This document shows, piece by piece, positions 1 to 14,000 of a stretch of 64,000 bases of DNA. Source of the DNA: Galaxea fascicularis (lineage: Eukaryota > Cnidaria > Anthozoa > Scleractinia > Euphylliidae); NCBI GenBank assembly GCA_948470475.1, contig OX419341.1, positions 16,494,475 through 16,558,474 on the forward strand. Reading direction: 5' to 3'. Position numbers and translations under genes: made by a program. The notes under the pieces were generated by a model that ran no database searches, had not been told where the DNA came from, and was given only the letters and a program-made list of their open reading frames with translations. Position 1 is the first letter of the stretch, and each line of letters opens with the position of its first letter.

Positions 1-750
1 TCATAAAATAAATAAATAAATAGCTTGATTTAATGCTACATTAATAATGGTATGCAAATAAATAGAGAAAGCTCTCGAACGAAATGTTTGTAAAAGAATC
101 GTATGTATCCTATTCGTAAGATTTCCTCACTGGTATGAGATTTATGAAATTCATGGTTACAATTTGTTACATATTGGGACGGATCATTAGAAAGGTTATC
201 AAATGGGGGGGGGGGGGTTGGTGCGGGAAATTTTCGAGCAGCATGAATTTTTTTTCTTTAATGTTTCCTTTGAATGAATATTTATTTTGACAAGATGTTG
301 TGTTGATATTGGTCTACTCTGCATGCATGTATTTTTTTTGTGCTTCGCTCACCCCCTCCCCCCCATAATTTTTCTGATGGTCTGTCCCTTATGGTGAGTA
401 GAATAGTTACATTTATGGTTAAAATTTTATTACATTTATTACATTTATAGTTGATAGTTTTTACATTCAAGGTTGGTATTACATTTACGGTTGATGTTTA
501 TTACATGTATGAGTATGGTGTTATAACATTTATGTGCAGTTTTCTTTGGCAAAATATTTTCTGTGGCAGTAAAAACAATTTCTAGAACTAGAAAATGAGA
601 AAACCGAAAGCATCAACGAGAATGAAAACAAAGAGAACAAAACATCACTTTTGCATATAACCGGCTTCTTTTTCAGTGCTCGAAAATAATTAAGTACGAA
701 GATCATTTTTACAGTGTTCTTCATGCCATATAATAAATCCTTCATTGACT

Positions 751-781
<31 letters not shown>

Positions 782-1155
782 TTGACTGGATATTATATGA
801 CTGGTGCTTGTGGCCGATATAACGTATGCTTTGATTGCCTACGTACTAGGGCATTAATCTCCCGTAAAACCCACGGGCCGATGACCACTCTGAGAGAGAA
901 TTCTATTGCCTTGACGAGCTTGAATTTCACAAAAGGATAAATTACACGAACTACAGACACACGAACGAGTTGTTAATGAGGTAGAATGTTCATCTATGGG
1001 AGTCCACCCCAAAACTCACTTAAACTCTACTTCCATTAGAAACCTGACCTTCACAAGGCAGGCATCGTGTCCTGTAGCTTTGTCCTTTTGTAAACAATTT
1101 CTCCACCCTCAAATTTATCCAAACTACTCATCCGTTGCTTCTGATGTCTTTTCAG
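1..1155. other. Presumed intron or upstream region of the fibulin-like gene, no gene recognised
   Basis: The stretch is AT-rich with a poly-G run at about 206-218 and a complementary poly-C run near 354-364. ORFs here are short and have no recognisable protein character. Because the first exon at 1156 enters in phase 1, this is most likely intronic. Confidence 0.5.
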
Positions 1156-1239
1156 CCAAGAGAGTAGATATTTGCGCCAGTATCCAGTGCGGAGCTGGTT
1201 TTATTTGTGACGCTGACAGCCCTGGACGCCCGTGTAAAG
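1156..1239 (+). CDS. Exon: four-cysteine (FOLN-like) module
   Basis: The exon is 28 codons, phase 1-1, preceded by TTTTCAG and followed by GTAGAG. The peptide runs from CC-AAG to TGT-AAA-G and contains the pattern [12 protein letters not shown] followed by one more Cys. This half-EGF spacing resembles follistatin-N-type modules rather than a six-Cys EGF. It is the first exon of the gene visible in the window; no earlier exon was recognised in 1-1155. Confidence 0.65.
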
Positions 1240-4200
1240 GTAGAGTGACAATAAAATGTATGTTAAAGATCACGTTCAGTTATTTCCTTGATAATACATC
1301 TAACGATCTGCATCTGTACTTTCCAGAAGTGAGCTGGGGATAGTTCTACATTATTTTTCATCATTTTTTGCAATAACTGAAAAACGTTGCTAGGAACGTG
1401 TTGCTCAAGTGTGGGAACATACTCCCATTCAAACCGAAGCTAAGAAAGTCTACTTAACATTGCGAGTAACTCAAACAGCTAAAATCTCTCACCCTTTGGA
1501 TCGCCCAATAACTGTAATCACGAGGCTATACGAACACAAATCATTACGTTATCCATTTTAATTCCTTCGTGTTCAGTTACCTTGGACAAAGAACAGGGGC
1601 ACCCAACGACAATTTTCGGAAAATATCTGTTCGGAAGACGATTTGACATCTAGAATTTTCGGAACATTTGTTGTAGGATTTCTTGCTTGCCTGCCTCTCC
1701 TAAGATTTTCGAACATCTAAAAACTACTATAATTGCCCATTTTTTAACGGATTTCTACCGTTAAAACGTCACCTAGAATTTTTGGGAGCCTTTTTTCTGG
1801 CTGAAATTTTCGAAAAGGTGAGTTTCGATCCCTATAATTTTCGGATCACTAGACTTTCAGCTAGGAAATCCGAACAGATGAAAAATTCTTAGGGGATAAA
1901 AATATGCCTATATCTACTGTTTAAATACTAAAATAAGTTTAACAATGCTATGTTTAAGTGGTTTTGGACTATATTCTCGTTGGGTGCCCCTGAAAGAATC
2001 AATGACAGCTTGAACTGAAGCACTAACGAATTAGTGGTTTTACATTCTACGCAATCTTGTCACTAATCTTGAACCAAGAGAAAACATCAAAGGTTGACTT
2101 CTGGGTTAGGCTTACCAGCTGCTCATGTATCTCTTCAGATATTGACGAATGCAAGGAATCCCCTCCCAGATGCAAATCAAGCGAAACTTGTTTGAACTTC
2201 ATCGGAACATTCGAATGTCGAGGTTAGCAAAACAATGTTATACACTCCCTCATCCATTTCTTTAAACATCCGTCCGTCCGTCCGTCCGTCCGTCTACCCA
2301 TTAGTCTGTCTGTTTGTTCACCAGTCCACTCACCTTCTTCTCTGTTCGCCCGTCCGTTTTTCTATCTCTCCACCTGTTTGTCTGTGTATCCTGCCTTCTT
2401 TTCGTTCAGTCGCGCGTTGGTTCATATTTTTTGTTTATTTAACTCAAATCAACAAGTAAATTTAGAGGCAGTACTATAATGTTGTTTTTCTTTGTTAGTT
2501 CCCTTTTTTAAGTAATGACTCAGCCTATTGCGGAAGATTGTTAGCTACGTTTTTCTGAAAGAAATATACCCCCTCTAAATTTGGAAATGCTCGTATTGTT
2601 ATCCGCTTGTTAGAAAACGTCTTGAACAGAAAATTGGCCTCATATGCCAAATACTCGTCACCGTCAGACCTTCGCCCTTCTAAATTACGACCATAATCTG
2701 CTTGGCTCAAGAATCAACATTGGCGTGACACCTGATGAACTAACGCAAGCGCACTAGTGCTCAGTCTTGTACCTCTTAATTGCTGCCCAGAAAATATTTA
2801 CAAAATTACTAATATCCAGATTTTACTCTTGTAGATCCTTGTAAAGATGTGGATTGTGGATCGGGGCTAAAGTGTGAACCAACTGGAAGAACCTACAGTT
2901 GTGTAGGTAAGAAAAAGCTTCCTTAAACTGAACTACGTCGGCAAATCCCTCGTGTGTATGACCACCAATTTGTGTGCCCCAACCAAATTAAGAGAGATTG
3001 GGCGATTCTGCGCGTCTGAAGTACGTTCATGCATAAAGCCACTCACATCACGCCATAATTTGAAGAGGTCGGGAGAACAAGATTTCGATCTTTTCTAAAT
3101 CCATCAGAAATCTCAGATGGAATCAAAATCCACAAAAGTTGGCGAACAGGATTTTGAAGTGTTATGAAAAATGGCAACGACAACAAAAACAGCTGGATTT
3201 CTTTCCCGGTTGTTCAAACGAATAATTCAAATGAACGGCAACTTGTTGAAGTGTAAGGACGGCTTTCAACAAACTGAAATCTCGTTTGATCAGAGATTAC
3301 TTCGTCTTTGTTTTCCGAAAAGCCCACATAGCTTTATTTTTTTTGGTGTGCTTGCAGATATCGATGAGTGTAGGTTCGCTCCCAGGAAGTGTACAGGCGA
3401 TCATGAGATTTGTGTGAACAGATACGGGGGCTACAGCTGTCAATGCCGTGACCGGTTTCAGCGAAATCCCACGACACAAAAATGCGAGCGTGAGTAATTT
3501 ACGAGTTTTACATTTTATTTTGTAAAGTTAAATCAAAGATAAAAGCGAACGACGTTTAGGAGTCGTCACGGCTATAAGAATTTTGTAAAGTAAACACAAT
3601 AGGCCATTTCCGAATTACGTCAGACCTCTTTTTCAAAGCGAGTCTTAGTGCTCATCGTTTCGTATGCAAATCAATTCACACGCCAATTTACACGCCAATT
3701 CAAACTCATTTTCATGTGAATGAAAATTTATTTGCGTATGAAAGGATGAGCACCAAGACTCGCTTTGAATAAGAAGCCTGAGGTAATTCGGAAATGGCCC
3801 ATTTTGTCTCCACTTGGTAATGCCACCAGACAGCGAACATCTCACTCTTTCATTGGAAGGCGCCACAAGCCTGTTCTTCGTCTCTGGACTAACTGTTTTT
3901 GAATTTCTTGCGAATTTAAATACGTTTTCTGTCTGTTGTATCGCCTTTGCGAGGTTTGTATACACCTGCGACCTCAGTGTTCCGACCAGGTTATGCTGGT
4001 ATAAATAAATCGCTTATTTAGCCGCGATCGGCTTGTCATAAATTGTGTGTTTACATAATCTTTCTATTAGCAAAACCCTGTTAGCATGTTTAAAGTTGAT
4101 TGCTTAGTTGACCGGAAAAGAGGGAGTAGTTTCTAAACAAACTGTGATGCTGCGTCGGTGGGGGAGTTGTACTCAGAGCGAATCTGACGAAGGACTAACG

Positions 4201-7200
4201 CTCGAAACGTCAACTTTTGAATCCCTGTACGGTGGTCAATTAACGTTATCAACTCTGTTGATAAAACCAAATTCTTGTGTAATATCGAGTCAACTAAATA
4301 TGTCTGAACACGAACTAGCAAATAAAGTAGCAAACAGAATCAAACATAACTTTTTTGCGGTTTTAGAGCTCCTTAAAAGCATTATTCTGCTTGATGATGC
4401 CAGCAGTGATGTGGTTGGGAAATTTGAAATTAAGTCCGGTTCGTACTTTTAGTAATACTTAAATCTGAGCTATTTCTGGCGACGTGTTCTCTTCAGGCGT
4501 TAACCGCTGTACAGGAGTTACGTGTCCTCGTGGATATAGATGCGTCATCATAGATGAAAACAATTTTCAGTGTAAAGGTGGGTAAAAGGAAAGGCCGTTG
4601 AAACTACACAAATGGCCAATTGTTCATAAGCCGATTAATTTAATCCAGGATTAGCATAAACTTTGACGTTTTTGACGTTTTGGTTGAAAGTTTCTTCTGC
4701 TGCTTTTTGTTTTTCAGGATTAACTTCCCTTTAATGTAAAATTGTTTAGAATATTAGCGGTTGAACAACCTTTGGGGATAGCCTTATTATTTTTAATCTT
4801 GGATTGGCGTCAATCGGCTTTTGAACAACCGCGCCCTGGTCATACAACGTATAATACAGAAGAGACCCTTTAAAACGGCCATCAACAGGCCATACGAATT
4901 TGTCCATATTAATGGCAAAGGGTAGAATTTCATGGCTGACAAAGAGATATACAAACTTCTATCTTCCTGTATTTATTATCCCAAAAAGACAGGGGTACAC
5001 AACGACAAGTTTCGGTAGATATCTGCTCGGTGAAGGGTGGTTTGCCTTAGGTTTTTGGCGTCGATCATAGAATGCATTCGTATTTCCGTAACTAAATTGT
5101 GGCCTAGAAAATTCACAATGCGGAAATAATAGCCCCTGACATTTTCGGAAGGGGCACATTTGCTGTTTTTGGCAGTCAAAAACGTCAGCTAGCGTTTTCG
5201 AAGAACAAAGGGTTCGTGGAAAGTTCACTTTGGCTTGCAATTTCTCAAAGGAAGATTTTGTTCTCTAAAATTTTCGGGTAATTAAAACTTCGGCTAAGGA
5301 ATCTGAACAGATCCAATTCGTATAGCTAATGGCATCATTACTTCAAACAGGCTTCATACACCATAAGGTACTTAAAAATGCCTTTTTACAGCTTTTGGTT
5401 AATTTGGCTCGTTGGGTGCCTTTATAAGGGACTGAACTCAAAGGTATGGTAAAAAACACCGTACACCTCAAGTATTTTGCATTTTTAAACATTTTTTGCC
5501 TCCCACATCCCTTTTGGTACCTCGGTTTGTCTGCGTCACGCCCACGCTCCCCACCCCTCCCATCCATCTCCACTCTCCGCATTCCACTACCCGCTTTCCA
5601 GCTTGTTCTTCCGGTGTACCGCCATACACCTCCTACTTTCTCTCTTCCTAGCGCCTGATTACTTTCTTATGCTGCATTCACCATACCTTCCGCAGAATCA
5701 GAAAACTTGCTAACCCAAAATTCTATCTTATCCTGTTCAATTCGTTTTAAGTTGGATTGCAAGGTTTTCCTCTTGGCTACTAAACTCCCACCTCAATTCT
5801 TCCATTTTTCTTCTGTATTCAGATATCGACGAATGCCAGCTGTCGCCTCCAAAGTGTCGGAATGATCAGAGGTGCGTCAACTATCCTGGCGGTCATTACT
5901 GCACTTGCCAAGACGGGTACAGACTAAACCGACTCACCAACGCATGCCAAGGTTTATTTTGTTTTTAATTAGTTACAGAACATTTATTCAAAGTCTTTGT
6001 GGTATTTACTGTTAAGTAAAAGCAGACCCAGTGCCCCTGGGTAATTGTTTCCGCGCTATTCAAGATGCCGGACATCATAACCTTTTGTCATTTCCTTTAC
6101 CAGTTTGGGATGCATTGTATTGTATTGATGTTTGTATTGATGTTTATTTTTTCATGGAATATTAAAAAGGCAATTTACACAAACCGCTTATAGCATTAGC
6201 TAATCTTGGCGGGTATTAGTAATATATAAATAAATACTACACATTGCCTAAGCTAAAAGATTACATTACTACTACAATATTACTGTTATAAGCTATGCAT
6301 TAGTTTACTACATTATAAGCTAAAAGATACGTACAGTTGTCTTACAAATTAAATACAATAAAGTTATTAGTAATTAACAAGACATAATAATCAAGTACAG
6401 GCAGAGCACACTGGAAAATAGAGAGGAGAGAATTGTGACATACAGGTGTAAGCGAAGTACCATAGTTATAACGTTCGATAATCATTGAGTTTCCTTTTCA
6501 TTTTCTACCATCTGAACGGGGGTTGACAATTCTAACAAACGTTGTTTGAGCAATACTATGTGAGACTTTAAGTCCACCCGGAAATATGGAAGATCCTTCC
6601 GATTTTTTGACTGATCGAAATACACATTTCGTTGAATATTCCTCTTTTTTGCAGCAATGTCCCAGAACTATGTCGTAACTATGTCCCGATTCCTGGCGAA
6701 AACACCGATTCTCGGAAGAATATTGTTTGTCTCCCAGGCCTTGTTGGAGTTGTCACCCCTCCTCAACTGTGGTGGGGGTGAGGGGTAGGAAAAACGGATC
6801 TCCGCCTTCCTTTGACTTAGGAGTATTACACCTTTGGTAGTAAAACTCACAGGTTGTATTGTTAGAGAAGAATTCGTGTATCATGACGCGTGGCAACAGC
6901 TGACCTGGGGAAAAATGAAGTTTCAAGTTGATCTTAATTGAAAAGCCAAAAAATGATACCTTTTTTTTTCGTGCAGACATCGATGAATGTACTGAGAGAA
7001 GGTCAGGATGTAACCAGATTTGCGACAATACGCCCGGTTCATTCTCTTGCCGTTGTAACAAAGGCTATAAGATAAGCCCCAACCAGAGAACCTGCAGAGG
7101 TATGAACTAAATAAGTACATTGCAAAATTTCTGGTACAGCGGTTTTCAATTCAGTGTAGTAATACCAAAATCAAGGCAGTTACTCTGACCGACCACAGCA

Positions 7201-10200
7201 AATGCAAACAGTGCAATGAACCAATCAAAATGTGAGGGAATTTTAGTTAGATGGCGGGAAAATGCGCGTGTGCAAGTGGCTGTTTAGGATTGGTTTTGGT
7301 TCTTACTGGTTGAAAAAGTGGCGCGATGTTTGCTTGGACAGAGCGAAGCAATGCAAAACCGAAACAAATGCAATTTTCTTTCGACACTCAATTGAAAACC
7401 GCTATATTAGAGTGTTTTTCAGTTTTAACTGTGGAAAATAATTCTCGTTTGCTTTGTTTTTACTTTATTTCCCTCTCGGCTGTTACTTGTTGGAAAAACT
7501 TGCGCTTCTTCCTTAACTAATACCAAGCAAAACCCAACCCGCGACTTGCAAGTGCACATTTTCCCGCGCTTGGCGCCGGTTACATGTAATGTGCTTCAAT
7601 CGGCTCATCGCGGTGTTGGCATCTGTTGTGATTGGTTAGCGTCATTACTTAGTTTTAGCTCTTGTTTTGACTCTTGCGGGGGAATACATTTACATATGAA
7701 AAGATTCCTCCTCAAGAGCCTCCACTTTATGCTACATCCAGTTCAATACCGAGAATACGAATATGGCCTATTGAACACCGCCCCAAACTGACTTGCATTC
7801 CATTGTGAAATGTTTATATAATCTTACTGGATAGTGATCCAGAACGTTTGTTTTTTGGAACTAATAAAGAGCTTTATCTATTTAGTTATTTATTTGTTTA
7901 TTTATTTAGTGAGTTGTTAGTAAGCGCTCAACACGGCTAATTTAAGGACGGTACTTTCTGATACAGACGTATTTTGGTGCGGTTTATGAATATGCGGGAT
8001 AAACAGATCTTAGCAATTCATACTGTAATAATTTAAGATATTTGGGGGTAACCAGAATTTTTTCATAGCTACTTAGGCTACGATAATTCTAAAATGCTTT
8101 AAAATATGAAGGATGTCTGGTGAGATTTCCAAAATCAAGCTTGATAATATCTGTAACATGCATTGCTTCTACAATTTTTTATTGATTACTGATGCCCTCG
8201 CTTAATTAAGTCTGCTCATAACTGAAAACGCACAAAAATAAATTATTATTGTGGGGCGCAGGGTTGGCGCAGTGGTGAGAGCGCTCGCCTCCCACCAGTT
8301 GTGAGCTGAGATTGGTTCTCTACGCTACTCCAACATTTGATTTGATTTGGTTTGATTTGAAAATTGTAAAGAATTTCGAATTGTAAAGCTTATTATTGTA
8401 AGGCGCATTTGATCCTATTCACATGCTAATTTGCGCCTAATAAGTAATAAATTATTATCTTGAGGAATCCCTAAACGGGCAGAATGTATGCTCAATGTCG
8501 TATTAATTATTGAAAAACACTGTACTTTAATGGGACAATGTGAAGGGTTTTTTTTGTCGTCGTTAGGTAAAATATGTCTTCGAATCACGACCCAGTACCC
8601 GTAAACAATCCAAAACGTTTTTGAGAGAAAGTTTTTAATAATATTTTTAGTGCTAACAGCGAGACATCTTACATTTTTGATAATTTCTCTAAAACAATCG
8701 GAGAAATTTGCCACCGGAATCTTTGGTCATTTGGGGTCATGCTAAAATAGCCTGACAGTGCTCCTTTAAACTCCAGAATAACAAGGTAATGCAGTAAACA
8801 TTTTCGTCTCCAGTCAGTGAAATTAAGATTCAATCCAACATTTATTCCAAAACATCTTCAAGTTCCCCTTAGGTCTAAGCTGAAATTTGCGTTCTGTTTC
8901 ACTCTTCAGCCATTGGGCCATATTGTCACTAAGAAATACTTCATGCAGCTTGCTAATACATATGGATAGTCTGACACGCATGTTTCGTCTCTGCCAAAAG
9001 ACTCATCAGAGACCTTTCGGTGAAATCAGGCTAACTCGTCAAACATCGCGTTTGAAGTCCCGCTAGCATTTAGATGGTGGCAATCTGGCCTTATATCACA
9101 TAAGGATTCCCAATTGCGTAACAAAACGTGCAAGATTCAATGCATATTTTCATGGATAGTCTGACACGCATGTTTCGTCTCTGCCAAGAGACTCATCAGA
9201 GACCTTTCGGTGAAATCAGGCTAACTCGTCAAACATCGCGTTTGAAGTCCCGCTAGCATTTAGATGGTGGCAATCTGGCCTTATATCACATAAGGATTCC
9301 CAATTGCGTAACAAAACGTGCAAAATTCAATGCATATTTAATTAATTTATTTATTTATATAGCTTGCTAATAGACAGTAAAACTGAAAAAGGATTGTCTT
9401 TACTTTTAAGAACCTTGGTGTTGTTACGGCAACATTTGCTAACAACTGCTATGCCAGAAAACCGACCGAGTTCACCAGCCTCAGAGCTTCATGAACCATT
9501 GGACTACGTTACCAGTTGTCAATGAATGAACCTATGTTACGTATGTTATGTTTTCATCAGATATAGACGAGTGTTCTAAAGGTACTTCTGGATGCTCCCA
9601 CTTCTGCGAGAACACCCTGGGATCTTTTGTCTGTAGATGTAGGAGGGGATACGAACTTAATTCGGACGGGAGGACCTGCAGAGGTAAAATTATTTTCAGA
9701 GTTGATTACACTGGCCTGAAACTCAGTTCAGATGGGAAATGGGTAGCGAGGAGTGAAATATGACGAAAGGAACATCACCTAAAGAATTATTAAATTTTTA
9801 GGTTGTCCTTGACTTTTTTGATCGTTTAGTAACATGTAGTAATTTTATACATGATTGGTATCCTGAAGTTTTTGGCGGAGCTAAGATAGCAGTCCTTTTG
9901 CAATGATGCATACAAACACAAGACGTCACGAATTTAAAGTTCTTGTTTAATTCTCGCGTAATAGCAAACTCTAGCAGTACAAAATGGCTGACCTTCTTCG
10001 AAAACAACGCAACAACTACACAAGTGCGTCGTGAGCCCGAGGCCCTGGGGCGAGCCTAACAAAATCACTATGGCAACCTTTCACTTTATTCTGCAGGTCA
10101 AATATTCCTAACAAATGAGGTTTGATTTTCTTACCAGAGACTTGAATAATTAAGTCGTCTGAGTAGTTGTTTATCTTGCTTCTTTGATGATAATCTTGTT

Positions 10201-11004
10201 ACTTAATTCTTGCAGACAGAAACGAATGTGACTCCGTGCGCTGTGCTTATCGCTGTATGAATAAGCCCGGAGGCTACGACTGTATTTGCCCGAGAGGGTA
10301 TAACAAGACAAACTTCTATTGCTCAGGTAAATTGTCCACAAGAAATGGCATCAGTCTTTTCTTTCCAGAATGACATGGTACTAGTAACGAAAATTCGTAT
10401 CCAAAGTGGCTACAGTTGACTCCCGATAATTCGAACTTTCAAGGGAAAGTAGGGGAAAAGGACTTTTTTCCGAGTAAAAAACGGAGAGCACTACACGAGC
10501 GAGTAGTGAGTGAGGGAGGAGGGGAGTGCGAGGCCGATAATCCTCGGGTATTCTTAATAAGCGCATCCAAACACGTGGCGATAAACGAATTTCCAGTTCC
10601 ACGGCTTGATTTCCCGGGGCTTTAATAACAACGGCTATCACTTCAAAAACCTTGTTCACAAAGCCAGAAACACAGCCATAAACAGTCTTCTGTGCATCAG
10701 CGTCATAGGCAAACGAAATTACAAGGAATACTAACAACAAACCAGAAAGAAGAAGAAATTAAAATTTCGTGACCGATCGCCACGGCATCTCTGCCATCTC
10801 TTTCCGCGGGGGGCATGAAAATAGATTACAGTAATCAAACCACGCGGGAAAAGACACGACAGAGTGAGTGAGTGAGTGAATGAATGAAGACACGATTATT
10901 TGATGAGATACTTCAGAGCCTTTTGCCTGGCTATCCGACTTCAGTTCCTAGCCAGTTGATGAACGAACGAATGAATTACCCTTTGGCTGACTCACTTTAT
11001 GACT

Positions 11005-11036
<32 letters not shown>

Positions 11037-14000
11037 TACTGACTTACTGACGTACTTGATGACTGCCTCCCTTCTTGCCTGGCTGACTCACCGACTAATT
11101 GTCTGCCTGCCTGACTGACTCACTGACTGCATGACTGATTTACTGTCTGACTCACTGACCGACCGATCAACACTCACTAACTCACTGAATGGCTGACCTA
11201 TTCACTCCTCAAATGACTGAGTGACCGACTGACTGACTGACCGAAGGATCAACTGGCTAACCGTTCGACTAATTGACAGACTGAATGACTGACTGACTCA
11301 AAGGCTAAAGGCCGGTTTACACACTACGATTCGTCGGGTCGATTTGTCGAACCGACAGTGTCGGGGCGAGAATTGTACATCTATTTTGACGTCCCATTCT
11401 GAGACAGACATGAAATTCGATTTTTTGTAAAGCGGTGATCCTATAAACATGCGTAGTAAGGCATCAAAAGCAAAAGTGGTGGACGAGCAATGTATTGTTG
11501 AGTTTCTTGCGACAGCGTATTCAGGATTTAGCCATCTGCATCTTCGCAAAATCTCTTTTATTTCGATCATGGTAGTCTTTATCAAGTTTGTTGTGAAGAC
11601 ACGGGTCCTTGATCCATTTCGCGATTAACAGGGAGATCTCTCTTTCATCAAAGGATCGCCTCCTTGCCTTCCCCACGGTATTAACGAATGGTTTTTACTC
11701 ATCACCACTCCTAGAACTTCGTGCCTTTGCTTCTTGCCAAAAATTCACAAACCCAACAACCCAGGTCGCCCCATCGTTTCTGCCGGTGGTTGCCCTACCG
11801 AACTCATTTCTAGCTACTTAGACAGGATTATGACGCCTATCGTCGAATCTTTCCCATCATACATCAAAGACAGTACATACGCACTAAAAATTTTCTGCGA
11901 TTTCAATTTCTCCGGCCAAGACAAACTTATTTTCACCATGAACATTACATATCTGTACACAGTCATTCCCAATAGCGAAGGTCTTCAAGCACTTAGAACA
12001 CTTTTTCAATCAACGCACTGTCAAAGAACCAAGCTACTCCGCCTTGCCGAACTAGTTCTTACGCTTAACTGTTTTTCATTCGCTGAACAAATGAATAGTG
12101 TAGCGATGGGCACAAGAATGGGACCTAGCTATGCCAATCTTTTTGTAGGACATGTTGAACACCAATTATTTTTATCAGTACAACGGCCCCAAACCTGAAC
12201 TCTACGGCCGCTACATTGACGATTGCATCGGTGCTATTTCATCCAGCAGAGAAGAACTCGATCAATTTATAACCTCCGTTAATTCCTTTCATCCGGCTCT
12301 TAAATATACCTGGGAAATTTCGGAAACTTCATTGGCTTTCCTAGACATCAAAGTTTTTATCAGTGGCAACGGTTTATGTACCAGTGTGCCCTACAAACCT
12401 ACAGATTCTCACAGTTATTTGTTGTATTCATCGTCACCTCCATTCCTTATTCTCAATTTCTTAGAAGTCGATTTCTATGTAGTGATGACTCTGATTTTTC
12501 CATCAACTCAGAGGAGATGTGCCAGTTCTTCGAAAAATGTGGCTATCCTGCCTCTGTGGTCAAAGCGGACCATCATCGCGCCCAGCAATTTGATCACCAC
12601 AGTCAGCACTACAAACGTCACAAAAGGATAAAAATGACAGAATTCCATTCACCCTTACTTTCCATCCTCATAATCACGCAGTCAAAAGTATCCTTCTTAA
12701 TAACTTTACATTACCCCAAAATGATCCCGAGACTGATAGAATCTTTTCGCAACCTCCACTAATTTCATTCAAACGCGACAAAAACGTAGGCAACTTTTTA
12801 GTTAGAAGTGATGTGGCACTTTCAAATGCGCGCGATCACGATGTTAAACTTGTCCTTTCATGCTTAACACTAGCAAAACATCGGGACCTAAGCGATCTGT
12901 TAAGATCATTTATGCAATAAATTATACATTGGCGAGACAGGAAGACGACTAGGCGACCGATTCCGCGAACACCTTCGCGATGTTGAGAAGAATGACAAGG
13001 ATGCATCTACGCCAGTCACTCGTCATTTTAATCTCCCTAACCACTCGAAACAACACATGGCTATCTGCGGCCTTTCCCTACATCAAGGTACGACGGAAGG
13101 CCGCAAGAATCTAGAACAAAAATTCATCTTCCAAATCGGCACCCTTAATCCCCACGGTATTAACGAACGCTTTTCATTTAAATAAAGTATTCCTATTTTT
13201 CACGTTGCCATGTTACCATCAATAGCGTAGCGCCTACTCCACCATAAAAACTACACACAACCCATAATTCCTCGATTCGCTCTGAGGAAGGGCTAACGCT
13301 CGAAACGTCAGCTTAAGAAGCCCTGTACGGTGGTCAATTTACATAATCAACTCCGTTGATGAAACCAAATTCTTGTTCACAACCCCCCACCGACTCAGCA
13401 CCACAGTTTCTTTGGAAACTACCCCCTCTTTATTGCCATTTGTTTGAATAACCTTCCGTTTTCCTTACTGACCGTCCTTTTATCTGTAGCAAAGCATTCC
13501 TTTTTTATACTATTTCAGATTTTGACGAGTGTGAGAATGGAGTTACGTGTGATGATGATAAATTCTGCTTTAATACGTACGGTAGCCACAGATGCATCCC
13601 TAAACTCCAATGCCCCTCAGACTACGACCAGATCTCGGACAAGTAAGTGGCTGAAAATTATGTGCTACGCTATAATTTATAAGGGCGAAAATTTGAAACG
13701 AGTTATCAGAAATGGAGAATTCAAAAACTCGTGTTGTCGTAATTTATGCATTAGTGTATTTGAGGCCCAGGTCAAACGCCGTACTTCACATGAGCCGAAC
13801 TTAATTAAAATTTAGGCAAGAACGTCATGGTAAGCCAAATATGTAAATCCGTATTCCTCTATTGTCCTGATCTATTGTCCTGTAAATGTACTTCATTGTC
13901 TTCTTTTATATGTGCTCTAAATGTGGGCTAGCATGAAGTTTTTGCCAAAATTTAGGTCGAACCATATTAGTTGAGTTCGCCTGTTGAGTCAAACGCCAAA

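Larger units (their letters stand above)
8947..9372 (-). mobile_element. Retrozyme-like element: dimer of a 190-bp unit, each with a type I hammerhead ribozyme
   Basis: Two direct units start 190 bases apart (about 8962 and 9152) and differ at only a few positions. Each - strand carries a full hammerhead. A 12-bp direct repeat AGCTTGCTAATA at 8947-8958 and 9361-9372 brackets the 402-bp insertion like a target-site duplication. There is no ORF. A tandem of short hammerhead-bearing units with a target duplication is the described architecture of small non-autonomous metazoan retrozymes, which give circular RNAs. It sits antisense in an intron of the fibulin-like gene. An ATTT-rich stretch (9340-9360) lies at the 5' side of the - strand. 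Confidence 0.82.

Noticed and set aside
2235..2459. Pro/Ser-rich frame after the 2139-2222 exon
   Set aside because: Covers a CCGT microsatellite and lies after a good donor site.
10407..10440. Pogo/Tigger-like terminus (TTGACTCCCGATAATTCGAA)
   Set aside because: Only one end was found; without the opposite inverted terminus I cannot support an element.
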